From: a virus
Strand: one strand, 5' to 3'
Virus record (IMG/VR): IMGVR_UViG_3300009506_000149
Span: 1 to 28,485 of that record
DNA: 28,485 nt
Position numbers and translations under genes: made by a program. Of the stretch, positions 15,418 through 23,240 are shown in pieces. Every line of letters starts with the position of its first letter. Positions within the stretch are counted from its first letter, which is position 1. The notes under the pieces are model-generated. The model was not told the origin of the DNA. It worked only from the letters and a program-made list of their open reading frames with translations, and did not search any database.

Positions 15418-15903
15418 TTATCCTAAACTGGCATCCCACAACAGAACTGCTTTCCAATCGTTTCCTAGAATTTGAGCTTTATCCATGAAAGTTGTTGCTT
15501 CTTCGTATTCATTTTGTTGCAGAATAATCATTTCTCTAATTCTTTCTTCCACGACAGGATTGTTTTCGTCCATTGCGGCCAGCTTAATTTCGTCAAGACT
15601 TTTTGTAGTTAAGATTTCTCTTCCCAAGTAAGCATCTGCCACATCTTGGATGGTAGCAAAATACATATTACAAGGGTCAATCTTCGGAGTTTGAAAATCA
15701 ATGTTCAAATCTGTTAGAAGGGATAGGATTATCTTAGCATGTCCCTGTTCCTCTTCCCACTGACCTTCAAATTTTTTAGCTATGTTGTCAAACCCTTTGT
15801 TCTTAAAATACGCCGCTATGTAAATATATATATGAGCATTATAGACTTCATGCCCCCATTGCTCTATCAATGCGGCGCGTAGTTCATCGCTAATAAGAGG
15901 CAT
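15418..15903 (-). CDS. Ferritin (non-haem, ferroxidase-type) encoded in the head module
   Basis: The ATG at 15903 follows AAAGGGG by seven bases and gives 161 residues. An upstream TTG lacks good spacing. The protein aligns along its length with bacterial ferritin. Compared with E. coli FtnA numbering as I remember it, every ferroxidase residue appears at a constant offset of +2: E19 (E17), Y26 (Y24), E52 and H55 in EEEQGH (E50, H53), E96 in GREIL (E94), and Q129 and E132 in QQNEYEE (Q127, E130). The four-helix bundle and short fifth segment are all present. Family role: oxidises Fe(II) and stores it as mineral in a 24-mer shell. Here it lies between a small virion protein and the protease gene, in one operon with portal and capsid, so it is expressed with late genes. 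Whether it forms a cage, protects DNA or joins the virion is unknown. Confidence 0.9.
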   Translation of the reverse strand: MPLISDELRAALIEQWGHEVYNAHIYIYIAAYFKNKGFDNIAKKFEGQWEEEQGHAKIILSLLTDLNIDFQTPKIDPCNMYFATIQDVADAYLGREILTTKSLDEIKLAAMDENNPVVEERIREMIILQQNEYEEATTFMDKAQILGNDWKAVLLWDASLG

Positions 15904-15917
15904 TGTCAAACCCCTTT

Positions 15918-16229
15918 CTAGTATACCAGATAGTTGATTACATCATCTGCGGTAACGGCATATGTTGCGCCACCATCTGCTACAGTTAGAACCCCATCAG
16001 CCAGCGAAATCGCCGCATCAGCAGTTACAACAGCACCAGAACGCATAATTTGAACAATAAAACCTTCGCCATTTGCAAATCCAGTATCAATATCGAGAGT
16101 TCCGGCAGTACCTTCTGCGGATGTTACGGTATGAATACCTCTAGCTTGCAATCTAGTTCCTAACTCGGCTTGTCGAGCGGCTTCGTTCATTTTATTCAAA
16201 AAACCTTTGACTGCGTTAGTAATTGTCAT
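15918..16229 (-). CDS. Small virion-type protein (spike or decoration-like)
   Basis: This 103-residue protein has an N-terminal helix (NAVKGFLNKMNEAARQAELGTRL) followed by short beta strands rich in G, A, T and V (GTAGTLDIDTGFANGEGFIVQIMRSG, ISLADGVLTVADGGATYAV). Such helix-plus-barrel proteins are common as capsid decoration or cement subunits. AAGGAGG precedes the ATG closely. It lies between portal and ferritin genes, with the ferritin start 14 bases after its stop. The exact role is not recognised. Confidence 0.72.
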   Translation of the reverse strand: MTITNAVKGFLNKMNEAARQAELGTRLQARGIHTVTSAEGTAGTLDIDTGFANGEGFIVQIMRSGAVVTADAAISLADGVLTVADGGATYAVTADDVINYLVY

Positions 16230-16257
16230 CTTTCCTCCTTAAATCTCTTTTTAAAAC

Positions 16258-16272
16258 CATATATAATATATG
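16258..16272. repeat. AT-rich 15-bp perfect palindrome in the portal downstream gap
   Basis: CATATATAATATATG reads as two 7-base arms about a central base, in the 69-base gap between portal and the next gene. On the minus strand TATATT/TATTAT-like hexamers occur in it, but no convincing -35 lies 17 bases away. It could be an operator or simply AT-rich spacer. Confidence 0.3.
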
Positions 16273-16298
16273 ACTTTTAAATACATAAAATAACCATT

Positions 16299-17897
16299 TT
16301 ATACGTTTCCACCTCTTGATAAGTTAGCACCCTCTCCTCTGCTTCCTTCTCCTTTATCCGACAAATCGGAGTCGCTTTTCTGAGGTCGTCCAGCGTCCTT
16401 CGGAGTATTGAAAGCGGGTGTAATCGGAGTAAGCAGGTCTACGAAACCATTAGCTTTTGCTTCTACCATCATGCGCTCCAAGTTGTGGGGTTTCATCCCC
16501 CTTGATGCGGCAATCTTTTGGGGCAGAACAATTCCTAGCTGTGCCATTTCCATAGCATAATCAAATCTTTCTTTTCTATCTAGGTAATAATCGTTCCCTT
16601 CAAAGATTGGGTAGAAGTGATGCCATTTTATTTCTTTGTTAGACATATACTCCATAAATAATTGAAATTGAGAATACAACGCTTCCATAATCTTACTGTC
16701 AGATTGAAAAGATAGTTGTGTCTCAACGGTATTAGCCTTTAGATTTCCGGTATAAAATATTGCTGAGTTCATACCCGAAGATGAAAGAGATGTTTTTAGA
16801 TACGAATTGTATAAATCATTCTCCGACTTAAACTGTATGTCTTTCATGTTTTCCAAAGGAGCCGCCGCAACCTTAACAGATTCGGATATTGCAGACTTTA
16901 CGATTGCTAAGAATTGACCCAAAGTTTTTGCATCAATTGCAATCATGTCTCTAACATTTGTCTTTGCGGGTCTCATTGGAACAGAACCTAAAATCATTCT
17001 GGATGCCGCCGCCATATTCGCATTCTTTTGTAACTCTCTCATAAGAGGTTGTTCCAAAAGTTCAGGCATTAGACCTGAAAAATATGGGATGGATGTAACA
17101 AGAGATTCATCCATCTTAAAAACCCAAGCCACATCAGGAGGTAAATCTACCCAATAAGCAAACATGCTTTCAGGATTACCTCTATACTTAGGGTCTACAG
17201 GTGGGACATATCTTCCATCTTTGTCTTTAATAAATAATTCGTTGAATTTATCTCTGAAAAATTTAGGGAAGAATCTTATGTCTACTCCGGCTTGAAGAAA
17301 GTATGAGAAATCAAAGTTTATAAGAAATCCATAATCCCATCGTCCAGTAATCTTGCATCTATCTAACGGTAGCTCTTGAAGAACAAGTTTGTCACCGTCA
17401 TCTCTCGGACAGACAACAACAGTTTCATTTCTTAACATTTGTTTCAAGACACGTCTAAACTGACCATGCCAATCAAAATTATCAAGAAAATCTTCGAACT
17501 GAGCCTTATCTTTTTTAAACTTGCTAGATTTATAATCAGCTTCGTCAAGGCTTCCATTATTTCCCGTTACAACATATGTCATATCAAAAGCCAAATGTGT
17601 CATCATATATGAAAGAATTCTCTTCATTGGCATTGAAACAATATCTAAATATTCCATAAAAGAACGTAGAATTTCTTCGTTGTCTTTTGGATTATTCAAG
17701 GCTTTTGTAAGGTCTTCTGCTGTATACTCTCTAGGAGTAAACGAAATATCTTTCATTGCTCTGTTGAGCATTTGAGGAGTTATTGCTCCGAGAGGGAAAT
17801 AAGTTCCTAGTTGCTCCCTTGCGAACGTTAGAACATCGAACACTTGTTCTGGAGTCAGTTCTTCTTCAATAGGAGCTTCTTTCTCTTTATCAGACAT
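16299..17897 (-). CDS. Portal protein
   Basis: This 532-residue protein follows the large terminase gene by 14 bases. It has the size and composition of siphovirus portals: an acidic N-terminus, a helical and strand-mixed wing, KWHHFYPIFEGNDYYLDRKERFDYAMEMA near the end of the ordered part, and a disordered charged tail (SDSDLSDKGEGSRGEG). The central AASRMILGSVPM to AIDAKTLGQF region and the ETQLSFQSD segment resemble the stem and crown helices. Family role: a dodecameric ring at one capsid vertex, binding terminase during packaging and connectors afterwards. GGGAGG precedes the ATG. The call is based on position, size and general pattern. Confidence 0.85.
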   Translation of the reverse strand: MSDKEKEAPIEEELTPEQVFDVLTFAREQLGTYFPLGAITPQMLNRAMKDISFTPREYTAEDLTKALNNPKDNEEILRSFMEYLDIVSMPMKRILSYMMTHLAFDMTYVVTGNNGSLDEADYKSSKFKKDKAQFEDFLDNFDWHGQFRRVLKQMLRNETVVVCPRDDGDKLVLQELPLDRCKITGRWDYGFLINFDFSYFLQAGVDIRFFPKFFRDKFNELFIKDKDGRYVPPVDPKYRGNPESMFAYWVDLPPDVAWVFKMDESLVTSIPYFSGLMPELLEQPLMRELQKNANMAAASRMILGSVPMRPAKTNVRDMIAIDAKTLGQFLAIVKSAISESVKVAAAPLENMKDIQFKSENDLYNSYLKTSLSSSGMNSAIFYTGNLKANTVETQLSFQSDSKIMEALYSQFQLFMEYMSNKEIKWHHFYPIFEGNDYYLDRKERFDYAMEMAQLGIVLPQKIAASRGMKPHNLERMMVEAKANGFVDLLTPITPAFNTPKDAGRPQKSDSDLSDKGEGSRGEGANLSRGGNV

Positions 17898-17911
17898 TGC
17901 ACCTCCCTTCC

Positions 17912-19687
17912 TTAATTGACAAATTGCAATACAGAAGCCATAGCTTCTAAATCGCTTTTATTGTCGTCTTGTTTTAGTATATCTAAATCGAAAAAGGAAG
18001 CAATCCAGTTCAAATAGGATACGCTTGTATACCTATCTTTGTATGCTCCCTCGCTTTCTTCTAGTTTTATGTTACCTGATAATAGTTTCATATTCAGGTT
18101 TACGGATTCATTAATCATCAGATTGGTTTGAACATAAGGACTCATATAGAAGGCTCTTAGTTCCGAATTATCTAAATTGGAAACATAATCCTTATTTGTT
18201 TCCAATAAGAATTCTTCACCTTCCATGTCAGTAATCAAAAATTCCCACAGATGTTTTTGTAAAGAAGACCTGAAAGCAACTGCTATCTGACTATTCAATA
18301 ATCCCGTAGCACTTATCGGAAATACGACCTCTATAGGTTCCGCTCCCAAAGTTCTATCTACAAGCTCTTCTTTTACTTTTTCATCTATAAATTCGGAGTC
18401 AGCAACGGTCATTGCAGGATAATCAACACCTCTTTCTTCGTCAATCGTAGTTTGAGAAAGAGAATCGAAAATTGAAATTCCCGCATTTTTAAGGTCTAAT
18501 ACTAACCAATCAGCTTCAAAATCGAAGAATATCTGTTTTATTCTTTTAGCCTGTACGAGAGTGTTTATACCTTTATGACTTTCCATATAAACCAGCATTC
18601 TTTTATATCCTCTACCCATCATGGGTATGAGTCTTGCACAGCTTATAATTGTATTGTCGTTGGCTTTTCCCGCTCTTGTAGCTATATCCACTGAAACCAT
18701 TCGTATCTCTCCAGCTACTTTATCAATAGCGTAGGGATTTCTTTTTTGATTATAAGTCTCAACTCTTTGTGGATAAAAAGCTCTTCGCATAACCCTATTA
18801 AACATGGACATCTTGAAATATGCTTTTCCACTTGAACCAGCCGGAATATTCAAATATTCCATCTGTTTAGTAAGAGAATCCATATCAGTAGATTCATTTC
18901 TAATCATTTCTTCTGTTTTGATATTGTGATATGTTGTTATCAAATAATCCATAGCTAAGAAGTTTGCAGTTTCATCCCCATCTACAACTCTCTTTATGGT
19001 TCTCTTTACCATGTTAAACCAATATTCAGATTTGAAACCAGCACTGGTAATATAGCTTATAATACCTTCTTCTTTTAGTTCTGGTCTGGTTCCATATTTC
19101 GGGTTCTGCATATACGGAGGTTTTCTAGAAAATAGGAAGGGTCTCAAGACAGAATCTAAAACGTCTTGAGGAACCAATCTAGATTCGTCAAGAATAAGAT
19201 AGTTACATCTTTGTCCTCTAGCATTTTCCGTACTAACAGAAGCCTTGATTGTACTTCCGTTGTGAAATATAACCTCGTATGTGTTACTATTATCTGTAAG
19301 TTTTTCTATCTCTCTTGCGACATTGGGATAATCTTTTTGTAATGCTTTTATTTTTTCTGTTACAATAATTCCGGCCTGTTTTAAGGTTTTGCTTGCTACA
19401 ATAACCTTAATTCCCGGATATAATACAGCCAAAGTCAAAGCCCATATACCAATAAGGAACGATTTCGCCGCCGCACGAGCCGCAACCCAATAGAAAAGAT
19501 TGCTTCTTTGTAGCATCCATATTACTAATTTCTGATATGGATATAGTCTTATTCCAAAGTAATCTTCAATAAAGATGTGAGGATTTAATCTGAAAAATGT
19601 TATCCACTTTTTATATCTTTCTCTCTTTTCTTTGTCCAGTTGCTCAGATGTTTTTATTGTTCTAGGAGATTTTTTATAACCAGCCAT
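17912..19687 (-). CDS. terL: Terminase large subunit (packaging ATPase and nuclease)
   Basis: This 591-residue protein shows both terminase domains. ATPase: a variant Walker A, ARAAAKSFL (residues 70-78, an alanine in the place of the usual glycine before KS); Walker B YLILDES (163-169) with the catalytic glutamate; and a coupling ITSAG (213-217). RNase H-fold nuclease: D334 in VSVDIATRAG, D398 in LVLDLKNAG, and a closing D in YKDRYTSVSYLNW near the C-terminus. Together they drive DNA into the prohead and cut it. AGGAGG precedes the ATG, and the gene lies directly between the small-terminase candidate and the portal gene. The function is secure; the alanine-type P-loop occurs in some phage lineages in my experience. 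Confidence 0.96.
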   Translation of the reverse strand: MAGYKKSPRTIKTSEQLDKEKRERYKKWITFFRLNPHIFIEDYFGIRLYPYQKLVIWMLQRSNLFYWVAARAAAKSFLIGIWALTLAVLYPGIKVIVASKTLKQAGIIVTEKIKALQKDYPNVAREIEKLTDNSNTYEVIFHNGSTIKASVSTENARGQRCNYLILDESRLVPQDVLDSVLRPFLFSRKPPYMQNPKYGTRPELKEEGIISYITSAGFKSEYWFNMVKRTIKRVVDGDETANFLAMDYLITTYHNIKTEEMIRNESTDMDSLTKQMEYLNIPAGSSGKAYFKMSMFNRVMRRAFYPQRVETYNQKRNPYAIDKVAGEIRMVSVDIATRAGKANDNTIISCARLIPMMGRGYKRMLVYMESHKGINTLVQAKRIKQIFFDFEADWLVLDLKNAGISIFDSLSQTTIDEERGVDYPAMTVADSEFIDEKVKEELVDRTLGAEPIEVVFPISATGLLNSQIAVAFRSSLQKHLWEFLITDMEGEEFLLETNKDYVSNLDNSELRAFYMSPYVQTNLMINESVNLNMKLLSGNIKLEESEGAYKDRYTSVSYLNWIASFFDLDILKQDDNKSDLEAMASVLQFVN

Positions 19688-19696
19688 TTATCCCTC

Positions 19697-20677
19697 CTAG
19701 TTCACTCCATCTTCATTTCCCATATATTTTAGGAGACCATCTGGACTATCGAAAATTTCATCTTCTTCGGAATCTTCCGTAAGAGCTTCAATGTTGAAGT
19801 CCCTGCTTCCAGTCATGAAGTTCTTTATAGCTCTAACAACATAGTTTTTGAAATACCAGCCAATGTTTTGCCAATCTTTGAAAGCATCTCGCTCTTCTCC
19901 ATATACTTCTGCGGGTTCGTTTTCCTCTATCATCTTTATAAAATTAGAAAACGTCTCCTGAGATTTAGAGCCTGATGAAGCCTTTTGGGGGTCTACATTT
20001 GCCGTCTTTATCAAACTTTCATACTGCTTATCAAGATTTGTTGTTGGGTCTCCATTAAGTCTTGCTTTCATTGTGTCGAATTCGTTCCACACAATTCTCT
20101 TCAACAAACCTTCTTCTGCCGTTGTGTCACACTTATGAGTAGATTTCCATTTTTCGAACTTGGCTTCTAACCATTCGTAATCGGACAATTCCAGTCCCAT
20201 TCCCCATTCTTGTTCGAAATATTTCATAGCGTCTACGTCACCACTATCATCGTAATCATGTTGTGAAACAACATTTTCTTGTGAAGACATTGGTTCTACA
20301 AATGTCATAACATTAAAGTCAGCACCTTGTACATTTCCGCTTCCTGCTAACGCCTGCTTATAAAATCCCCATACGTTTGTAGGAAATTTTGTTAGTTTCT
20401 CAATTCTCGATTGAACACCATTTACAGCGTTCTCAGAAAAAGCTATATTAAGTGCCCTACATGTATTTAATATTGCAACTCTAAGATTTTTTGTTGATGC
20501 AAAATTAGCATTGAATACATCGTTGCAACAATCCTTGCATACACTCATGTACCCATTAGAATCGAGCAACTTGTCAACCGCTGTGTAAAAGTTATTAGAC
20601 CCTTTTAATTGCATACACTTTCTACAATAAACAGGTTCGGAGGCATCTTTTCTTCTCGAACGTACATTCTTTGGCAT
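19697..20677 (-). CDS. Putative small terminase subunit with zinc finger
   Basis: This 326-residue protein starts with a basic stretch (SRRKDASE) and a four-cysteine finger, C18/C21 (CRKC) and C47/C50 (CKDC). A helical body and a long acidic C-terminus (EALTEDSEEDEIFDSPDG) follow. Small terminase subunits recognise the packaging site and usually lie immediately upstream of terL, as here (9-base gap). A zinc finger at the N-terminus is seen in some large-phage small terminases, but 326 residues is long for the family. A strong AAGGAGG site follows an intrinsic terminator, so this gene begins a new transcription block. The call rests on position and DNA-binding features. Confidence 0.66.
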   Translation of the reverse strand: MPKNVRSRRKDASEPVYCRKCMQLKGSNNFYTAVDKLLDSNGYMSVCKDCCNDVFNANFASTKNLRVAILNTCRALNIAFSENAVNGVQSRIEKLTKFPTNVWGFYKQALAGSGNVQGADFNVMTFVEPMSSQENVVSQHDYDDSGDVDAMKYFEQEWGMGLELSDYEWLEAKFEKWKSTHKCDTTAEEGLLKRIVWNEFDTMKARLNGDPTTNLDKQYESLIKTANVDPQKASSGSKSQETFSNFIKMIEENEPAEVYGEERDAFKDWQNIGWYFKNYVVRAIKNFMTGSRDFNIEALTEDSEEDEIFDSPDGLLKYMGNEDGVN

Positions 20678-20688
20678 ACAACCTCCTT

Positions 20689-20712
20689 AAAACAAAAGAC
20701 CCTTTCGGGTCT
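20689..20712 (-). terminator. Intrinsic terminator ending the accessory cassette
   Basis: On the minus strand AGACCC pairs with GGGTCT across a GAAA tetraloop and is followed by UUUGUUUU. It starts five bases after the stop of the 129-residue gene and ends just before the ribosome binding site of the terminase gene. It cleanly separates the cassette from the head module. Confidence 0.93.
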
Positions 20713-20716
20713 ATTA

Positions 20717-21106
20717 TTAATTTTTACTATTGAAATGTTCGTTGAATTTTTTTATATATTCTTCGGACAACTTATCTATCTCCGGTTTTATAGTAGGATA
20801 TAATCTCATAGCCTCCTCTAAAACCGTTTCTCGTATAACCGCCTCCTTAACCGCATCTGGAGACAAAGCAAAAAGATTATTATCTGATATAAACCAAATA
20901 TCAGGGGGCATGTGGTGAGATAAATCATAAATAAGTCTGAGATAAACCCTGTTTTCAACAATCTCTATACTTGAATCTGGAATATCCAAAATAAAATCTA
21001 TTACTTCTGGTATAAAACTTCTGTCTTTTACGTTATAGGTAACACAATCATATAAAACAATTGCTGTTTTATCCTTTACACTTATTGATACTTCATTCGT
21101 GTTCAT
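20717..21106 (-). CDS. Hypothetical protein, last gene of the accessory cassette
   Basis: This 129-residue protein was not recognised. The first 50 residues alternate strands (VSISVKDKTAIVLYD) and the last 45 form a charged helix (KEAVIRETVLEEAMRLYPTIKPEIDKL). The ATG overlaps the stop of the preceding membrane protein gene (ATGA), so translation is coupled. A terminator follows the stop at once. No function can be named. Confidence 0.7.
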   Translation of the reverse strand: MNTNEVSISVKDKTAIVLYDCVTYNVKDRSFIPEVIDFILDIPDSSIEIVENRVYLRLIYDLSHHMPPDIWFISDNNLFALSPDAVKEAVIRETVLEEAMRLYPTIKPEIDKLSEEYIKKFNEHFNSKN

Positions 21107-21291
21107 TTCTTATTTAGACCTCTGGATATACCCATCCCAATCATTATTGGAATAGTTATAAACCAAAAAAGAGATATTCCTATTAAAACGGGAAGATAAG
21201 ATTCTTCGTCTCCTTTTTCTGCATAAGTAAGAATTGTAAAAAGAAACAGTGAAATTATAAAACCAATGAAGTAAGCCCAAGCTATATTCAT
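21103..21291 (-). CDS. Small two-TM membrane protein
   Basis: This 62-residue protein has two hydrophobic segments, about residues 5-22 (AYFIGFIISLFLFTIL) and 34-52 (VLIGISLFWFITIPIM), joined by a charged loop (EKGDEESYL). The ATG overlaps the preceding stop (ATGA) and the stop overlaps the next start (ATGA), a tightly coupled run. A frame at 21110-21298 codes a similar length but without membrane segments or couplings, and is rejected. A membrane-acting accessory role is likely; no family recognised. Confidence 0.75.
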   Translation of the reverse strand: MNIAWAYFIGFIISLFLFTILTYAEKGDEESYLPVLIGISLFWFITIPIMIGMGISRGLNKK

Positions 21292-21806
21292 GATGCAAGA
21301 CCTCTTTTGTAAATTAATTCTTTTCGGAAAACGTTATTTTTTCCTCCGACTAAATCAACCCAATTGTTATATGCGTTTGGATATTTTTCAATAAGGGAAT
21401 CTTTCTCATAGTGTGGTTGACCACAATAATCGTAAAAGGTAGGATAATTTTCCCAATCCCAAACCCTGTTGTCAGCAAGGAAGCAGACACAAGTCATGAT
21501 ATTAGAAAGGTCTGGCTCTCGAAAGAAAGCTACGTTTATTGCTCTAGATGAAAGATTTTCAAAAATATCTGGAAGATTATAAAATTCTTCTGGAGAATAA
21601 ATAGTATTGTCATTCGATATTCCACCATTTAAAAGAATCATGGTTTTGTCAATCCTACTCCAAAGCCGATATTCAGGTGTGTTTCCATATTCAATTTCAT
21701 ACTCATTTATAGCATGAGAAAACTGAATCCCCTTTTGTATTCCCGACAAATGAAAAGGAACAAATCCATACATTCTATATGTGTTTTCAATATTTGCATT
21801 ACTCAT
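21288..21806 (-). CDS. PTH2-like (peptidyl-tRNA hydrolase fold) phage protein
   Basis: This 172-residue protein carries GIQKGIQFSHAINEYEIEYG (about residues 22-41), followed by EYRLWSRIDKTMILLNGG. The pattern of a G-x-x-x-GIQ-x-x-HA helix before a DKT strand recalls the GK-x-x-AQ-x-x-HA helix of type II peptidyl-tRNA hydrolases, and I know similar uncharacterised phage proteins. The catalytic role is unproven; the C-terminal half (GVP-less, W/Y-rich, PTFYDYCGQPHYEK) is unlike standard PTH2. The ATG overlaps the end of the preceding gene by 8 bases. It may act on translation or RNA in the infected cell, matching a cassette with nuclease and Zn proteins, but that is inference. Confidence 0.55.
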   Translation of the reverse strand: MSNANIENTYRMYGFVPFHLSGIQKGIQFSHAINEYEIEYGNTPEYRLWSRIDKTMILLNGGISNDNTIYSPEEFYNLPDIFENLSSRAINVAFFREPDLSNIMTCVCFLADNRVWDWENYPTFYDYCGQPHYEKDSLIEKYPNAYNNWVDLVGGKNNVFRKELIYKRGLAS

Positions 21807-22020
21807 CGTAATAACCTCTTGTCATAACGACCACGCAGTTTTCGTTGGTAAAATTTTCTATAGCTGTAACCATATATCCCAAATCATTATATTTAGAGAT
21901 AAGAGTAAGCAGTTGGGTTTCATCAGAAACGTATTCCTCAATAGGGTCTGTCTTAACGATAATAAGACCTCGCGTACCAAACCTTCTTAGGATAACCGTT
22001 TCAAACCTTTTATTCTCCAT
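21799..22020 (-). CDS. Small hypothetical protein
   Basis: This 73-residue protein was not recognised. Two strands (FETVILRRFGTRGLIIVKTD; NCVVVMTRGYY) flank a helix (DETQLLTLISKYNDLGYMVTAIENF). The ...LISKYNDLGYMVTAI helix-strand pattern is common in small phage proteins with a ferredoxin-like fold. A GAGG motif lies 10 bases before the ATG, downstream of a long hairpin. Its last 8 bases overlap the next gene. Function unknown. Confidence 0.66.
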   Translation of the reverse strand: MENKRFETVILRRFGTRGLIIVKTDPIEEYVSDETQLLTLISKYNDLGYMVTAIENFTNENCVVVMTRGYYDE

Positions 22021-22044
22021 TTATAAAAGTCCTCTTTCATAAAT

Positions 22045-22091
22045 GCAGAGAGCTTTCCCCTATTTCCTCGCAGAGGAAAGCAACTCTCTGC
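22045..22091 (-). promoter_or_regulatory. Long hairpin between exonuclease and downstream genes
   Basis: GCAGAGAG pairs with CTCTCTGC (8 bp) and then CTTTCC with GGAAAG (6 bp), with a 3-base bulge and a 16-base loop. After the stem the minus strand reads ATTTATG, a poor U-tract. It may be an attenuator, an RNase processing site or a weak terminator in the 143-base gap after the exonuclease stop. The rest of that gap shows no gene. Confidence 0.6.
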
Positions 22092-22163
22092 CCGATAAGA
22101 AATAAAAACTCCCCCTTGAAATAAAAATCTTTTTAGCGCACTACACCCCCAAACGCTAATAAT

Positions 22164-23114
22164 CTAATAATTAAGATTTCTAGTCAGAGTCTTCTTCTTT
22201 TCTTTAGAAACTTCGCCTGTCTTATATCTACCAATTCCTTCGCATGTATTGCAACGGAATGACTGATATACGTTTAGACCAGAAGGCCATAACTTTCCAG
22301 TTGGAGAAATATCTGTACTTCCACAGAAATTACATTGCTCAGAAGTCTCATCCAGTTCAAACAGTGGAATCTTAGGATGATTTCTCACCCAAGTTCTAAG
22401 TTCAAAATAAATGTCCTCCGTAGGAAATAAGTCTTGGACGTTATAAGAATACATTTCCTGCAAATCTTTAGGACTTCCTGCCGTAGCTCTACGCCAGAAT
22501 TCCCAACCACCATTTTGTTTTTTGCGTTCAAGTTGTAAACGCTCTGCAACATAATCCATAGCGTTTGATTCAAAATCGAACACGTTTTTTACTGTACGAT
22601 AAAGGTCAACAACTTGATAATGGGATGGGCGTTTCAGACCATTTTCCAAAAATCTTCTATTCATTCTAGGAATATCAAATCCGAAAAGGTTATATCCAAT
22701 TATAATATCGGCTTCATCAATGGCTTCCCATAAAGAATAAGTTACACGACCATCATCTCTTTCAACAGCTTCATCTGGTGTAACAACATCTCCGAAGCTC
22801 TCTCCAGAATTAAGCCATTTTGCCGCCCATGATAAAATGTACCAAGGATGAACAATATTGCTTTTTCCAATATACTGCTTTCCACTACCGAACACTTCAA
22901 CCATCATCGTACTTGTTTCAATGTCATACACCAGTATTTTCGGAGCTTGACTTACATATCTTGAATCCCCAATGTTATTATCATCTACAGTAAACCATCT
23001 ATTTGAACCATCTGGATGTCCGTCTAGGTTTTGACATTGATACCGCTTTGTTCCCTCTTTGCTCCCCGCACCTCTACTTTGAACGTGAGGGGATTTGCAA
23101 AATGGACAATTCAT
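22164..23114 (-). CDS. DEDDy 3'-5' exonuclease flanked by zinc ribbons
   Basis: This 316-residue protein has the RNase H-like exonuclease core of proofreading and DnaQ-type enzymes. Exo I is VYDIETS (D64, E66), Exo II is GYNLFGFDIPR (D147), and Exo III is YNVQD (Y224, D228; the tyrosine type). In front lies a zinc ribbon (C3, C6, C27 and a likely fourth H/C ligand) with basic residues, and at the C-terminus another (C261, C264, C288, C291). No polymerase domain is present. The enzyme should trim DNA or RNA from the 3' end. It starts its own transcription unit, with a consensus promoter, a structured 120-base leader and AGGAG nine bases before the ATG. Its fold is secure; its substrate is unknown. 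Confidence 0.9.
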   Translation of the reverse strand: MNCPFCKSPHVQSRGAGSKEGTKRYQCQNLDGHPDGSNRWFTVDDNNIGDSRYVSQAPKILVYDIETSTMMVEVFGSGKQYIGKSNIVHPWYILSWAAKWLNSGESFGDVVTPDEAVERDDGRVTYSLWEAIDEADIIIGYNLFGFDIPRMNRRFLENGLKRPSHYQVVDLYRTVKNVFDFESNAMDYVAERLQLERKKQNGGWEFWRRATAGSPKDLQEMYSYNVQDLFPTEDIYFELRTWVRNHPKIPLFELDETSEQCNFCGSTDISPTGKLWPSGLNVYQSFRCNTCEGIGRYKTGEVSKEKKKTLTRNLNY

Positions 23115-23240
23115 AAATTAATACTCCTAAATCTCTGCTAGTTTACATAGCATATTTTTTTTGAGCAGGTCTTAGGATTCCCCCATGCCTCCCTTGTAAT
23201 AACCTATAGGCATGTCCTAATCTCTTGTTCTTACATAATA
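23115..23240 (-). promoter_or_regulatory. Structured 5' leader of the exonuclease gene (switch-like)
   Basis: On the minus strand the leader contains TTAGGA (23220-23215), CATGCCT (23214-23208), AGGCATG (23190-23184), TCCTAA (23177-23172) and, at the ribosome binding site, TTAGGA again (23130-23125). The first pair of strands encloses the second to form one long stem with a 17-base loop. TCCTAA can instead pair with the TTAGGA that includes the AGGAG site. A TGCTA/TAGCA hairpin lies between them. Mutually exclusive pairing of this kind is typical of translational switches. No known riboswitch class was recognised. Confidence 0.6.

Noticed and set aside
21110-21298. Alternative 62-residue frame overlapping the two-TM gene
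   Set aside because: It lacks the ATGA couplings and the membrane segments present in the 21103-21291 frame, and its start is inside the end of the previous gene without a binding site.
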